A stretch of 64,000 nt of DNA from NCBI GenBank assembly GCA_016200225.1, contig JACQFD010000022.1:111362-175361 (forward strand), written 5' to 3'. The stretch comes from Planctomycetota bacterium. GTDB lineage: Bacteria > Planctomycetota > UBA1135 > JACQFD01. This document shows positions 1 through 8,048 of the stretch, piece by piece. Each line of letters starts with the position of its first letter. Positions within the stretch are counted from its first letter, which is position 1. The notes under the pieces were generated by a model. The model searched no databases. It had not been told where the DNA came from and saw only the letters and a program-made list of their open reading frames with translations. The translations under genes and the position numbers were made by a program.

Positions 1-535
1 CGCCCTTCGAGTATGCGATATGGTGGCGCTGGCCGTTTCTGTAAATTTCCACTTCCATCCATTCCGACAGCGCGTTGACTACTGTTATGCCGACGCCGTG
101 AAGGCCGCCGGACATTGTATAAGTTTTCTTATCGAATTTTCCGCCGGCGTGGAGCTTTTCGAGGACCACGCGAAGTGTCGAAATCCCTTCGGTCGGATGT
201 TTTTCGACGGGAATGCCGCGGCCGTCGTCCACGATCGTCGCGCTACCGTCGACGGCGAGTCTTACGGATATGGTTTTACAATAACCCGCGAGCGCTTCGT
301 CGATCGAATTGTCGACGACTTCCCAAAGTAAATGATGGAATCCGCGATCATACGTATCGCCGATGTACATCGCCGGCCGTTCGCGTACGGCTTCGAGCCC
401 CTCCAATACGCGAATCGACTCGCTCGTGTAGTCTTCCGACGAGATGTCCTTGGTCCTTTTATCCGAAGTCGTCGGAGCCTGATTGCCGCCTTCGATTTCT
501 TCGCCGTTGTTATTACTATCTTCCGTAGTTTTCAT
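1..535 (-). CDS. gyrB: DNA gyrase subunit B, N-terminal part (truncated by window edge)
   Basis: ATP-binding subunit of DNA gyrase, which with GyrA introduces negative supercoils. The first 178 codons are present; the rest lies left of the window. After about 35 variable, charged residues come the GHKL ATPase motifs: EVVDNSIDEALAG (Glu and Asn for ATP/Mg), DDGRGIPVEKHP, and SGGLHGVGITVVNALS, the glycine-rich lid that separates gyrase/topo IV from other GHKL proteins. GyrB versus ParE cannot be settled on this fragment, but its position after dnaA-dnaN and the gyrA at 28.7 kb favour gyrB. The ATG at 535-533 overlaps the TGA of the upstream dciA-like gene (ATGA), so the two are probably translationally coupled. 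Confidence 0.93.
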   Translation of the reverse strand, partial: MKTTEDSNNNGEEIEGGNQAPTTSDKRTKDISSEDYTSESIRVLEGLEAVRERPAMYIGDTYDRGFHHLLWEVVDNSIDEALAGYCKTISVRLAVDGSATIVDDGRGIPVEKHPTEGISTLRVVLEKLHAGGKFDKKTYTMSGGLHGVGITVVNALSEWMEVEIYRNGQRHHIAYSKG

Positions 536-894
536 TGTTCGGTGGTCATTTCAGCCGCGAGGCGGTAACGAATATTACGAATCGGCGCCTGGGGCACTAA
601 TTTACGAATATTTTCGAGGATTTTTTCTGTATGGAAATGCCGCAATTCGTGCAGCTGCGTGGCGGAAGTTACAAAAACCTCCAAAGTTTGCGACGCGAAT
701 TTCACGGGTCGAACCGCTTCGCTCAATTCTTTCGGCAGGCTTGCCCGGAATGCATCAAACACGGGTTGCGCCTTGATTCGCGACGCAAGCTTCTTTTTCT
801 CCAAGAATGCGAGAATCATTCCGTCGAGTTTTACGAGATTGCCGCTCCGCTTTCGCGATGTTGCCGGCGATGGTGAGCGCTCCGCCCGATCCAA
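532..894 (-). CDS. DciA-like (DUF721) protein
   Basis: A 120-residue basic protein, the usual size for the DUF721/DciA family. DciA is the replicative-helicase loader/operator in most bacteria that lack DnaC. The family signature is visible as a C-terminal alpha-beta core (about residues 45-105) with VKFASQTLEVFVTSATQLHELRHFHTEKILENIRKLVP, which resembles the LKDGVLTVRVDSSAWAHELR-type stretch of DUF721 proteins. The Ser/Arg/Lys-rich N terminus is probably disordered. It sits between dnaN and gyrB, where recF is found in many genomes, and this position is common for DUF721 genes. The stop overlaps the gyrB start by 4 nt. The domain assignment is from sequence feel, with moderate certainty. Confidence 0.7.
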   Translation of the reverse strand: MDRAERSPSPATSRKRSGNLVKLDGMILAFLEKKKLASRIKAQPVFDAFRASLPKELSEAVRPVKFASQTLEVFVTSATQLHELRHFHTEKILENIRKLVPQAPIRNIRYRLAAEMTTEQ

Positions 895-934
895 TGGTGC
901 ATTCCTCCGCTCGATGATGATTCATTGACTACAA

Positions 935-2044
935 TTATTCATTGACGACCGGCATGACGACATATTCATGATTTTCGTTTAAATGAAATTTTCCCGGCGC
1001 CGTTCGATCGTTAAATTCAAGGCGAATCGTATCGCGCTTGCTCGCTTTCAATCCGTCGAGAACGAATTCGGGGTTGAATGCTACTTCTTCCTGCGCTCCC
1101 ATGAAGTGGACCGGCATTTCGGCGCGCGCTTCGCCGCGCTGGGGAGAGGAGGTGGTTAATGTTAATGAATTACTCATGAATTTAAATCGCACGACCGGCT
1201 GTTCGGGCGGACAGAGATGCGCCACGAGCCGGATTTTCTGCGCCAGTGTCTTCGTATCGCATTCGGCGACGTTTTTCCCCTCTTTGGGCACGACGGCTTG
1301 ATACCTCGGGAATTCCCCTTCGAGCAAGCGTGTCAGAATTGTCGCCGACGAAGTTTGCAGCGACAGCCGCTCCGGCGAAACGCTTAATGTTATAACTTCC
1401 TTGATTGTCGAAAGGACGCGGATGAATTGTTGTACCGCCTTGATCGGAATTGTAATATTAATATCGCTTTTCGCGCTTTTCTCGAGAGGACCGTCGAGCG
1501 GGCATTCGACGAGCGAGAGCCTTCGCCCGTCAGTAGCAATCATTCGAATCCGGTCCGCCGCGATTTCGGCGCGCACTCCATTCATTGCAAATCTTCCAAT
1601 TTCCTTCGCGGCGCTGAACGCCGTGCGCTCGAGCATTGCCACGAGCGCCTCGCTGGATAATTGTAACTTTTGGCTTTCCGTGAAATCCGGCAGGCCCGAA
1701 AACTCGCCGACATCGGCGAGTGCGAGCTCGCATTCATCCTCTTTGCCGTAGATTCGCACAGAACTCCTCAACGCCTCCAAATTCACGGTTTCATCGCTGA
1801 GGTCGTGAACGAAATCCGCCGCTTCCCTGGCGCGCACGAGACAGGTTCCCGGCGATTCCACGGAGACTCCCTGCAACGTGTAGCGAATCGCGACTTCCAA
1901 ATCCGTCGCTGTCAAAGTCAGCGATTGGCCGGATGCTTCGAAAAGAACAGTTTCGAGAACGGGCTTTGTCGTGCGCGTTGGCAACGCCGTAGCGATGGCG
2001 GAGAGAGCTTCTCGAAGAGGATCGCGGCCGCAGAAGACTTTCAT
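935..2044 (-). CDS. dnaN: DNA polymerase III subunit beta (sliding clamp)
   Basis: Ring-shaped processivity clamp that tethers DNA polymerase III to DNA. At 369 residues it is the standard length, with three repeated clamp folds of about 120 residues. Recognisable stretches are the N-terminal MKVFCGRDPLREALSAIATALPTRTTKPVLETVLFEA, the middle-domain RFAMNGVRAEI and ATDGRRLSLVE, and the C-terminal motif ending EYVVMPVVNE, equivalent to the conserved xxVxMPMR tail that forms the clamp's protein-binding pocket. Here the tail reads VVMPVVNE, so the usual MPMRL ending is relaxed. The start is the ATG at 2044. Gene order dnaA-oriC region-dnaN-dciA-gyrB is typical of chromosomal origins. Confidence 0.96.
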   Translation of the reverse strand: MKVFCGRDPLREALSAIATALPTRTTKPVLETVLFEASGQSLTLTATDLEVAIRYTLQGVSVESPGTCLVRAREAADFVHDLSDETVNLEALRSSVRIYGKEDECELALADVGEFSGLPDFTESQKLQLSSEALVAMLERTAFSAAKEIGRFAMNGVRAEIAADRIRMIATDGRRLSLVECPLDGPLEKSAKSDINITIPIKAVQQFIRVLSTIKEVITLSVSPERLSLQTSSATILTRLLEGEFPRYQAVVPKEGKNVAECDTKTLAQKIRLVAHLCPPEQPVVRFKFMSNSLTLTTSSPQRGEARAEMPVHFMGAQEEVAFNPEFVLDGLKASKRDTIRLEFNDRTAPGKFHLNENHEYVVMPVVNE

Positions 2045-2105
2045 CGGAGTTCGCTGGAGTTGGGCGTTGGTTGAGACGGCTTCAGTTTGAGGCCTTTCGA
2101 TTCAT

Positions 2106-2138
2106 AGAAGATGATAAGAAATTTCGTCATCATCTTCT
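2106..2138. repeat. 10-bp inverted repeat in the dnaA-dnaN region
   Basis: AGAAGATGAT at 2106-2115 is exactly complementary to ATCATCTTCT at 2129-2138, with a 13-nt AT-rich spacer. It begins 62 nt upstream of the dnaN start. No T-run follows on either strand, so it is not an obvious terminator. A protein-binding site, an mRNA 5' hairpin of dnaN or an origin element are all possible. Confidence 0.6.
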
Positions 2139-2206
2139 AAAGGAACTTTCGCTTGTGGATGGTTCCAATTCTAAGAATGGAAGTCGTTTCAATGAAGGAG
2201 GCTAGG

Positions 2207-2287
2207 ATGTTAATAAAAATGCAGGAGTTTTACAATAGCCGGTGGATGACATCCGTGGAGCTGCGGGGCGATGGGGAAACCGCGTAG
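2207..2287 (+). CDS. possible 26-residue small ORF with strong ribosome site
   Basis: AAGGAGG at 2195-2201 is a near-perfect Shine-Dalgarno sequence, followed after 5 nt by ATG at 2207. The frame reads 26 residues (MLIKMQEFYNSRWM... to ...GDGETA) to TAG at 2285. It faces away from dnaN and is opposite to every neighbouring gene. Continuing in the same frame there are further TAG codons at 2306, 2342 and 2495 but no TAA or TGA, giving 96 codons interrupted only by TAG. It may be a genuine micropeptide, a leader peptide, the worn remnant of a longer gene, or chance. No family was recognised. Confidence 0.25.
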   Translation: MLIKMQEFYNSRWMTSVELRGDGETA

Positions 2288-2509
2288 TGGCTTGTAAGTG
2301 CTCTGTAGGAAGGAACGGACTTGCGTGTAAGGGCTTCTGCGTAGGACGGTGGAAAAAAAAGGAGCGCCTTCACGGTTCCTGACAGGATTTCCACTGAAAG
2401 CGAAACGCGAGATGTCGGTCGAAACCATCGACAGGGACACGAAGGGCACCGCAAAAGCCGACCACCGGCTCGGGAAAAACCGGAGCACGTTAATTAGGAT
2501 CCGACAAAA

Positions 2510-3934
2510 CTAATTATTTCTCGGAAACGAACGGCCGATTTCGTCGACCAGCGCGTCGACGGTTTCGCGAATCTGGTTGTTTTCTTTTAGTAAACCTTCG
2601 AGTTTGTCGATCGAATACATAACTGTCGTGTGATCGCGGCCCCCGAAATACGCGCCGATCTCTTCCAGCGAGTGTTTTGTATATTTACGCGACAAATACA
2701 TCGCGACCTGCCGCGGAAACGCGATGGACTGATGGCGGCGCCGGCTTTGCAGGTCTTGAATCTTAATATGATATTTTTTCGCCACAATGGAGGCCAAATC
2801 GTCGAAACGAACGACCGTCGTCTGTTCTTTTAATAATTCCGGCATGGCACGGTGGACGAGGTCGAGCGTGATCGACTCGCGCTCGAGTCCCGCGAAGCCG
2901 ACGACGCGATTGATGGCGCCTTCGAGCTCTCGAATATTATGAGTAATGCGCTCCGCGAGGAACCGGGCGATCTCGTCTGAAATCTGTACATTCATCGTCC
3001 GCGCCTTTCGTTGCAAAATCGCGAGACGCGTTTCGAGACAGGGTTTTTCAATTTCAGCCTCGAGGCCCCACTTGAATCGTGAAATTAAACGATCCTGAAG
3101 CGTGGGAATTTCCTGAGCCGGGCTGTCGCTCGAAAGGACGATTTGTTTATCTTCCTGAAAGACAGCGTTAAAGGTATGGAAAAACTCCTCCTGAGTCCTC
3201 TCTTTGTTCGCGAGAAAATGAATATCGTCGACGACAAGGACGTCCGTGCTGCGGTAACGGCGGCGGAATTCTTCGAGAGCGCCCTTCTCCAGCGCGCCGA
3301 TGAAGTGGTTTGTAAATGTTTCACAGGATAAATATAAAATTCTCGTCTTGGGACGACGTTTTAACAATTCGCCGCAGATTCCTTGCAACAAATGCGTCTT
3401 TCCGAGGCCGACCGAACCGTGAAGAAAAAGCGGATTATAAGCTTTGGACGGATTCTCCGCGACTCCCATGGCGCCCGCAAAGGCAAAACGGTTGCAGGGG
3501 CCCACTACAAAATTCTCGAATGTATAATTAGGATTTAACGATAACTGCGGCGGCGCCACGACGGGAGGCAGCTCCCGCGCGGCGGGCGCGTGGTTTCGCG
3601 GGGCGGCCGGTATTACGACCGTCTGTTCGGGAACGCTAATGTTGGAAAGCGCCGCGCGCTCCGGATCGATGATCAGTTGCAATCCGACCGTGTAGCCGAG
3701 TACGCCTTTTAACGAATTCAAAATGGCCGCGTTGTAGGATTCGAGAATCCAGTTTCGATGGAATTCCGAAGGAACCGCCAATACAAAAGACTGGCCGTCG
3801 AATGAAACGGGCGCTACCCGTAAAAACCAAGTCTGCAATTGTTCCCGGCGCAGTTTGTTTGCAAGTTCCTGAAGTGTTGCTGTCCAGATTTCATTGGCGG
3901 AGGTCGCGGGGCCTTCTGAAGCGCGGGCGGTCAT
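2510..3934 (-). CDS. dnaA: chromosomal replication initiator protein DnaA
   Basis: AAA+ ATPase that binds DnaA boxes and opens the origin. It has 474 residues, the usual length. Domain I (about 1-85) begins IWTATLQELANKLRREQLQTWF. A proline-rich linker spans about 108-135. Domain III carries the Walker A motif GSVGLGKTH (about 173-181) and Walker B DVLVVDDIHF (about 231-240), plus the sensor region around QEIPTLQDRLISRFKWG. Domain IV ends with the DNA-binding signature GGRDHTTVMYSI (about 431-442). Arg and His of that motif contact the box. The start is the ATG at 3934. No clear Shine-Dalgarno sequence precedes it, and a sigma-70-like promoter lies about 95 nt upstream. Confidence 0.97.
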   Translation of the reverse strand: MTARASEGPATSANEIWTATLQELANKLRREQLQTWFLRVAPVSFDGQSFVLAVPSEFHRNWILESYNAAILNSLKGVLGYTVGLQLIIDPERAALSNISVPEQTVVIPAAPRNHAPAARELPPVVAPPQLSLNPNYTFENFVVGPCNRFAFAGAMGVAENPSKAYNPLFLHGSVGLGKTHLLQGICGELLKRRPKTRILYLSCETFTNHFIGALEKGALEEFRRRYRSTDVLVVDDIHFLANKERTQEEFFHTFNAVFQEDKQIVLSSDSPAQEIPTLQDRLISRFKWGLEAEIEKPCLETRLAILQRKARTMNVQISDEIARFLAERITHNIRELEGAINRVVGFAGLERESITLDLVHRAMPELLKEQTTVVRFDDLASIVAKKYHIKIQDLQSRRRHQSIAFPRQVAMYLSRKYTKHSLEEIGAYFGGRDHTTVMYSIDKLEGLLKENNQIRETVDALVDEIGRSFPRNN

Positions 3935-4027
3935 GTGATTTTTGGATCCGGAAAATTCTTGCCTAAGAACAGTCGTAACGGTTTAATCTACACTGACTTA
4001 TATCTGTTAAGAAGTCGAGAAGGTGCG

Positions 4028-4057
4028 ATTAGACTCCCTCGGACGAGATGCGGTCAA
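4028..4057 (-). promoter_or_regulatory. putative sigma-70 promoter for dnaA
   Basis: Read on the minus strand, TTGACC (4057-4052; 5 of 6 to TTGACA) is followed after 18 nt by TCTAAT (4033-4028; 5 of 6 to TATAAT). It points at dnaA and would give a leader of about 85 nt. It lies immediately downstream of the iscS terminator-like hairpin, as expected if dnaA is transcribed separately from the upstream array. Confidence 0.55.
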
Positions 4058-4063
4058 GCACCG

Positions 4064-4099
4064 AAAAACGCCGAAGGGAACTCCATGCGGGAGAACGGC
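4064..4099 (-). terminator. putative terminator of the sigma-hemW-bsh-iscS array
   Basis: On the minus strand GCCG (4099-4096) pairs with CGGC (4073-4070) and an inner CTCC pairs with GGAG around a 5-nt loop, followed by GTTTTTC. The internal loop is asymmetric, so the stem is imperfect. The position just past the desulfurase stop and just ahead of the dnaA promoter supports the reading. Confidence 0.45.
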
Positions 4100-4124
4100 T
4101 TGGGAAAACAGCCTTCCTTGCTGA

Positions 4125-5258
4125 TCAACGCGCGTGGAGGTTTTCCACCGCGGAACCGAGCCGGCGCACCAATTCGACGACATCTTCACGGGTTTGATTT
4201 GGCCCCATCGAAAGGCGGACTGTCGAGCGCGCATCTGAGGAGTTAAGTCCCAATGACAAAAGAACTTTCGACGGGACGACACTTCCGGATGCGCAGGCCG
4301 AACCGACCGAACAGGCCACTCCCATCAGATCGAGCGCCACGACAAGAGCGCGGCCGTCCACGCCGGGCAACTGGACGGACACGGTGTTTGGCAACGCCTG
4401 TGCAACTGAAACGGTGAATCGGGCGCCTGGAAATTGTTGAATTAATAAATCACGAAGCAGCGGATTGAGCGTGTTCCAACGAGCAGTTGCATCGGCGAGA
4501 TGTTGAACGGCAAGTTCTGTAGCAACTACAAATCCGGCGATTCCCGGAACGTTTTCCGTTCCCGAACGCAGGCCGAATTCCTGCGAACCGCCCGCCAGAA
4601 CGGGCGACAGACTCGAAATATCCTTAACAATCATCGCGCCCACGCCGCGGGGCCCGCCCACTTTGTGGCTCGAAAAAGTAGCAACGTCGGCGCCGAGTTT
4701 TTCAAACGAAAACGGGATTTTCCCGAGTGCCTGCGTCGCGTCCGTGTGCAACGGAATATTACAATTCGTCGCGATCTCCCGCACCGGTTGTATGGACCCC
4801 ACTTCATTATTCGCCAGCATCAAACTTGCTACAGAAGCGCCGCGCGCCGCGGAGAGGAATTTGACGGGGTCGACGACGCCCGACGATTCCGGATCGACGC
4901 GAACGGCCTTCCAGCCGAACGATTCTAACATTTGGACGGGCGCGTCGACCGCGGGGTGTTCGATCGATCCGAGGATTATTTGTTTTACGCGCGATTGCTT
5001 CAACGCGGAGCGGGCGAGGCCAAAAATCGCCAGATGATTCCCTTCCGTCGCGCCGGAAGTAAAAACCACGCGGCCGCCGCCGGCTTCCAGCGCGTCGGCG
5101 AAGCGCTTTCTGTAGCTTTCGAGCAACTCCCGGAGTTTTCGCCCCTCCGTGTGCACGCTCGAAGGGTTTCCAACATAACGCTCGATGTCGCGAATCGTCC
5201 GCGCCGCTTCTTCACGCAACGGCGCGGAGGCATTCCAATCGAAATAAAGGCGATTCAT
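4125..5258 (-). CDS. NifS/IscS-type cysteine desulfurase
   Basis: PLP enzyme that takes sulfur from cysteine as a persulfide for Fe-S cluster or other thio-cofactor synthesis. It has 377 residues, matching the NifS/IscS group of class V aminotransferases. Visible features are YFDWNASAPLREE at the N terminus, TSGATEGNHLAI (phosphate pocket), LANNEVGSIQP, HTDATQALGK with the PLP-stacking Asp, Lys199 in SSHKVGGPRG (Schiff base), and the catalytic Cys322 in GSACASG. The short active-site loop fits class I desulfurases. It is the last gene of the minus-strand array, 2 nt after bshA. No iscU or scaffold gene is next to it, so the acceptor is unknown; a link to bacillithiol or tRNA thiolation is only a guess. 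Confidence 0.93.
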   Translation of the reverse strand: MNRLYFDWNASAPLREEAARTIRDIERYVGNPSSVHTEGRKLRELLESYRKRFADALEAGGGRVVFTSGATEGNHLAIFGLARSALKQSRVKQIILGSIEHPAVDAPVQMLESFGWKAVRVDPESSGVVDPVKFLSAARGASVASLMLANNEVGSIQPVREIATNCNIPLHTDATQALGKIPFSFEKLGADVATFSSHKVGGPRGVGAMIVKDISSLSPVLAGGSQEFGLRSGTENVPGIAGFVVATELAVQHLADATARWNTLNPLLRDLLIQQFPGARFTVSVAQALPNTVSVQLPGVDGRALVVALDLMGVACSVGSACASGSVVPSKVLLSLGLNSSDARSTVRLSMGPNQTREDVVELVRRLGSAVENLHAR

Positions 5259-5260
5259 TA

Positions 5261-6370
5261 CTAATTTCGCGCGGCCAGAACGCTGGCGTAGAATTGTTCA
5301 TATTGTGTAACAATTCGATTTTCGGAAAATTGTTCGAGCGCGCGTTTTCTTGCGTTCACTCCGAGTCGTTCGCGAAGGCGTGGATCGCGATGGAGCATCA
5401 TGAGAGAATTCGCCATCGCTTCCACGTCGCCGAGCGAATGAAGAAAACCACAAATACCGTCCGTGACGACCTCCGGAATTCCGCCAATATTTGTAGCGAC
5501 GACCGGCACGCCGCAGGCGAGCGATTCGAGCGCCGACAGGCCGAACGACTCCGAGGAGCTGGGCATCAGGAAAGCGTCGGCGTCCGCGAGTTCGAGATTC
5601 GGAACCGAAACGGCGCCAATCATATCTATTTTATCAGTTAACTTCAATTCGCGCGCGAGTTCGAGCGCCGCCGGCAGCTCGGGTCCGTCGCCGATCAATG
5701 ACAATCGGGCGGGAATGCTCGCGGAGACGCGGTGGAAAATCTTAATAACATCCAGCGGACGTTTCACTTCCCTGAAATTCGAAGCGTGCGCGATGCGGAA
5801 TTCCTTCCGGGCCGGCTTCGCGATCGGCTTGAAAAAATCGCAGTCGACAAAATTAGGAATCACCGCGATGGGCTTCGCGATTCCTAACTTTTCAACCGTA
5901 TCGCGTTTTAAACTATCGGAAACGGCAGTGACGCCGTCGCTTTGATTAATTCCAAAGCGGGTGACCGTGGCATAGGCCGGATCGCTGCCGACAATGGATA
6001 TATCTGTTCCGTGGAGCGTCGTGACCGTGACAAACGGCGCTCCGGGGAGCATTTGTTTTGCGAGAAACGCGCTGATCGCGTGCGGCACCGCATAATGGAC
6101 ATGTAACACATCGAGCGGCGTCCCGTTTTCTACAATATCGACGATTTGGGAGGCCAGCGCCAGGTCGTACGGCGGATACTTAAATAATGGATAGGGCGCC
6201 ACGTCGACCAGATGCAATCGAACGCCGTGCGCCGCCCTGTGCGGAGGCGCATAAGTAAACATATTCAAATGGTGGCCGCGTTCCGCGAGAGCGGCGGCGA
6301 GCTCGGTCGCGACAACGCCGGATCCCCCGAGCGTCGGATAACAAGCAATCCCGATGTGCAGCGGTTTCAC
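5261..6370 (-). CDS. bshA: N-acetyl-alpha-D-glucosaminyl L-malate synthase BshA
   Basis: GT4-family glycosyltransferase for the first step of bacillithiol synthesis: UDP-GlcNAc plus L-malate gives GlcNAc-malate. It has 369 residues, close to the roughly 380 of known BshA. The N terminus (LHIGIACYPTLGGSGVVATELAAALAERGHHLNMF) carries the BshA-type CYPTxGGSGVVATELG motif, followed by HVHYAVPHAISAFLAKQM and TTLHGTDISIVGSD. The C-terminal Rossmann domain has NFREVKRPLDVIKIF, GDGPE, and the nucleotide-sugar site SSSESFGLSALESLACGVPVVATNIGGIPEVV. The start is GTG at 6370. bshB1 and bshC lie in the same array, which makes the assignment firm. Only parA separates it from bshB1. Confidence 0.93.
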   Translation of the reverse strand: MKPLHIGIACYPTLGGSGVVATELAAALAERGHHLNMFTYAPPHRAAHGVRLHLVDVAPYPLFKYPPYDLALASQIVDIVENGTPLDVLHVHYAVPHAISAFLAKQMLPGAPFVTVTTLHGTDISIVGSDPAYATVTRFGINQSDGVTAVSDSLKRDTVEKLGIAKPIAVIPNFVDCDFFKPIAKPARKEFRIAHASNFREVKRPLDVIKIFHRVSASIPARLSLIGDGPELPAALELARELKLTDKIDMIGAVSVPNLELADADAFLMPSSSESFGLSALESLACGVPVVATNIGGIPEVVTDGICGFLHSLGDVEAMANSLMMLHRDPRLRERLGVNARKRALEQFSENRIVTQYEQFYASVLAARN

Positions 6371-6397
6371 CGGACGATCTATAACACTACAAATATT

Positions 6398-7285
6398 TCA
6401 GGAAATATCCGAAGCGGCCGCTTCGTGCGCTTCATGCTTTTCCGAAATCGCGGTCGTTTCGCGCGCCGCCGGCGTGGCGGATTGCACCGGCGACTCCGTC
6501 GTTCCCAAGCCAAGCACCTCCTTCGCCAGCGACATGTAGTCGGCGGCGCCGTTCGATTCCGGAGCATAATCAAAAATCGATTTGCCGTGGCTCGGCGCCT
6601 CGGCGAGGCGGACGTTTTCGCGAATGACGGATTGAAAAACGCGTTTGCCGAAAAACGACCGGAGTTCCTGCAGAACTTCTTTATTTAAATTTCTGCGCGC
6701 GTCAAAGAGTCCGGGGATGATTCCGGAGACGACGATCGCGGGATTCAGGCGCTTTCTTACTAATTCGACCAAATCTAATAATTTCGTCAAGCCCCGGAGC
6801 GCGAAAAACTCGGTTTGTACCGCAATATAAACATCCGACGCGGCGACGAGCCCATTTACAGAAAGCAAACCGAGCGACGGCGGACAATCAATAATAACAT
6901 AATCCGCGGGCTCCGGCCGGCCGACGGATACAAACGATCGAACCCAACTGTCGATCCCCTCGCGCAAGCGCTGTTCGCGGCCGATCACGGAGACGAGTTC
7001 CACTTCCGCGCCGGCGAGATCGAGATTCGCAGGAACGATCCAAAGATTTTCCTGCGACGTTGGAAGGATGAATTCGGCGAGCGATTTTTCTTCGAGAAGA
7101 ACATGATAAATCGACGGCGTCCCCTCATTCATTTCAATGCCGAGATGCACCGAAAGATTCGCTTGCGGATCGAGGTCGATGACGACGACTCGTTTTCCTA
7201 ATCTTGCGAGCGCTGCGCCAAGATTGGCTGCGGTGGTCGTCTTTCCGACGCCGCCCTTCTGATTTATAATTGCAATACGTTTCAC
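6398..7285 (-). CDS. parA: chromosome-partitioning ATPase ParA (Soj)
   Basis: Deviant-Walker ATPase that works with ParB-parS to segregate the origin region. It has 295 residues. The N terminus KRIAIINQKGGVGKTTTAANLGAALA holds the deviant Walker A motif, with the signature Lys two residues before GVGKTT. DLDPQANLSVHLG is the switch I region, and VIIDCPPSLGLLSVNGL is Walker B/switch II. The last 40 residues (Ala/Thr/Glu-rich) extend beyond the usual 250-260-residue Soj and look disordered. The GTG start is at 7285. It sits between bshB1 (39 nt) and bshA (27 nt) in the bacillithiol array and is separated from parB (15855), which is unusual because parA and parB are normally adjacent. Confidence 0.94.
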   Translation of the reverse strand: MKRIAIINQKGGVGKTTTAANLGAALARLGKRVVVIDLDPQANLSVHLGIEMNEGTPSIYHVLLEEKSLAEFILPTSQENLWIVPANLDLAGAEVELVSVIGREQRLREGIDSWVRSFVSVGRPEPADYVIIDCPPSLGLLSVNGLVAASDVYIAVQTEFFALRGLTKLLDLVELVRKRLNPAIVVSGIIPGLFDARRNLNKEVLQELRSFFGKRVFQSVIRENVRLAEAPSHGKSIFDYAPESNGAADYMSLAKEVLGLGTTESPVQSATPAARETTAISEKHEAHEAAASDIS

Positions 7286-7324
7286 TGCTAAGATTCCATT
7301 TCAGTGCGGTTTATTTAACTAATT

Positions 7325-8047
7325 TTAGTTTGCCGGCGCGAGCGGATTGAAATCGGATAGCATCGTTTCCGATCGAAAAGGCTCGCCGAACGGCGCGCCA
7401 ACCTGAGCGCCAAAATACCGCGCCCGGAGAGTGATTCGTTCCTCGAGATCCTGGCCGTGGACGAAGTGTTGACCTTTGTCGTTGATGGAGGCCGGTTTGA
7501 GTTGAGACGCGAAGCACCGAAGGGCGGCGAGTTTCTTTTCAAAAAGAGGTTTGTCGAGACCGACCACGAACTGCGGCTCGAACATGTCGTGGCTCGCATA
7601 ATAATAAGAACGCGACGGCCGGTGGGGATTTGTATCCAATTCGAGTTTCTTCAATCCGGCGACGAAGTACGCCTGTCGACAGAGCGCGCCGACGGCCGAG
7701 TGATCGGGATGGAGATCGCTTCGCCACCATGGGGCGAAGAGCATCCGCGGTCGCAGAAGGCGGATCCAATGCGCAATGGCGTCGCGGGCTTCGATGGAAG
7801 TTACAATTCGGCCGTCGGGCAAACCCAGATTCGAGCGCCAGGCGATTCCAAGCACCGCCGACGCGCGGGCCGCCTCGACCTCGCGCTCTTGCGGCGTTCC
7901 GCGCGTGCCGAGTTCGCCGCGCGAACAATCCAAGATTCCAATGCGCGCGCCCGACCCGGCGAGTTTTGCAATCGTGCCTCCGCACGTCGATTCCGCGTCG
8001 TCGGGGTGGGTTGCTACAAATAACGCATCGAGCGGTTCCATATTCAT
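7325..8047 (-). CDS. bshB1: bacillithiol biosynthesis deacetylase BshB1
   Basis: Zn-dependent PIG-L/LmbE-family deacetylase that converts GlcNAc-malate to GlcN-malate. It has 240 residues, the family length. The metal site is visible as ATHPDDAE (His14, Asp17) and HPDHSAVG (about residue 115). The BshB1-type RGELGTRGTPQERxxEAxxA segment follows, with GLPDG and RSYYYASHDMFEPQFVVGLD further on. The start ATG at 8047 follows the bshC stop by one base, so the two are tightly coupled. Confidence 0.93.
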   Translation of the reverse strand: MNMEPLDALFVATHPDDAESTCGGTIAKLAGSGARIGILDCSRGELGTRGTPQEREVEAARASAVLGIAWRSNLGLPDGRIVTSIEARDAIAHWIRLLRPRMLFAPWWRSDLHPDHSAVGALCRQAYFVAGLKKLELDTNPHRPSRSYYYASHDMFEPQFVVGLDKPLFEKKLAALRCFASQLKPASINDKGQHFVHGQDLEERITLRARYFGAQVGAPFGEPFRSETMLSDFNPLAPAN

Positions 8048-8048
8048 T

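Larger units (their letters stand above)
2045..2509. other. dnaA-dnaN intergenic region, candidate oriC
   Basis: This 465-bp stretch between the dnaA stop and dnaN start is the only gap over 300 bp in the window. A bacterial chromosomal origin often lies here. It holds a 10-bp hairpin (2106-2138), an 11-bp palindrome ATTCTAAGAAT (2168-2178), a plus-strand Shine-Dalgarno sequence with a short ORF (2207-2287), and several small potential hairpins between 2235 and 2485. No consensus DnaA box (TTATCCACA) was found; the nearest is TGTGGATGG at 2154-2162 (7 of 9). There is no long AT-rich unwinding tract. The oriC call therefore rests on gene context only. Long minus-strand ORFs through it look like read-through of non-coding DNA. 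Confidence 0.45.

Noticed and set aside
2210..2488. 92-residue minus-strand ORF in the dnaA-dnaN gap
   Set aside because: No ribosome site, odd residue make-up rich in Ser, Phe, Pro and Arg, nested alternative frame open over the same bases; looks like read-through of non-coding or structured-RNA DNA.
3935..4124. Possible small RNA (SRP- or RNase P-like) upstream of dnaA
   Set aside because: Core signatures of SRP, RNase P and tmRNA were not found; hairpin with T-run and a promoter explain the stretch.
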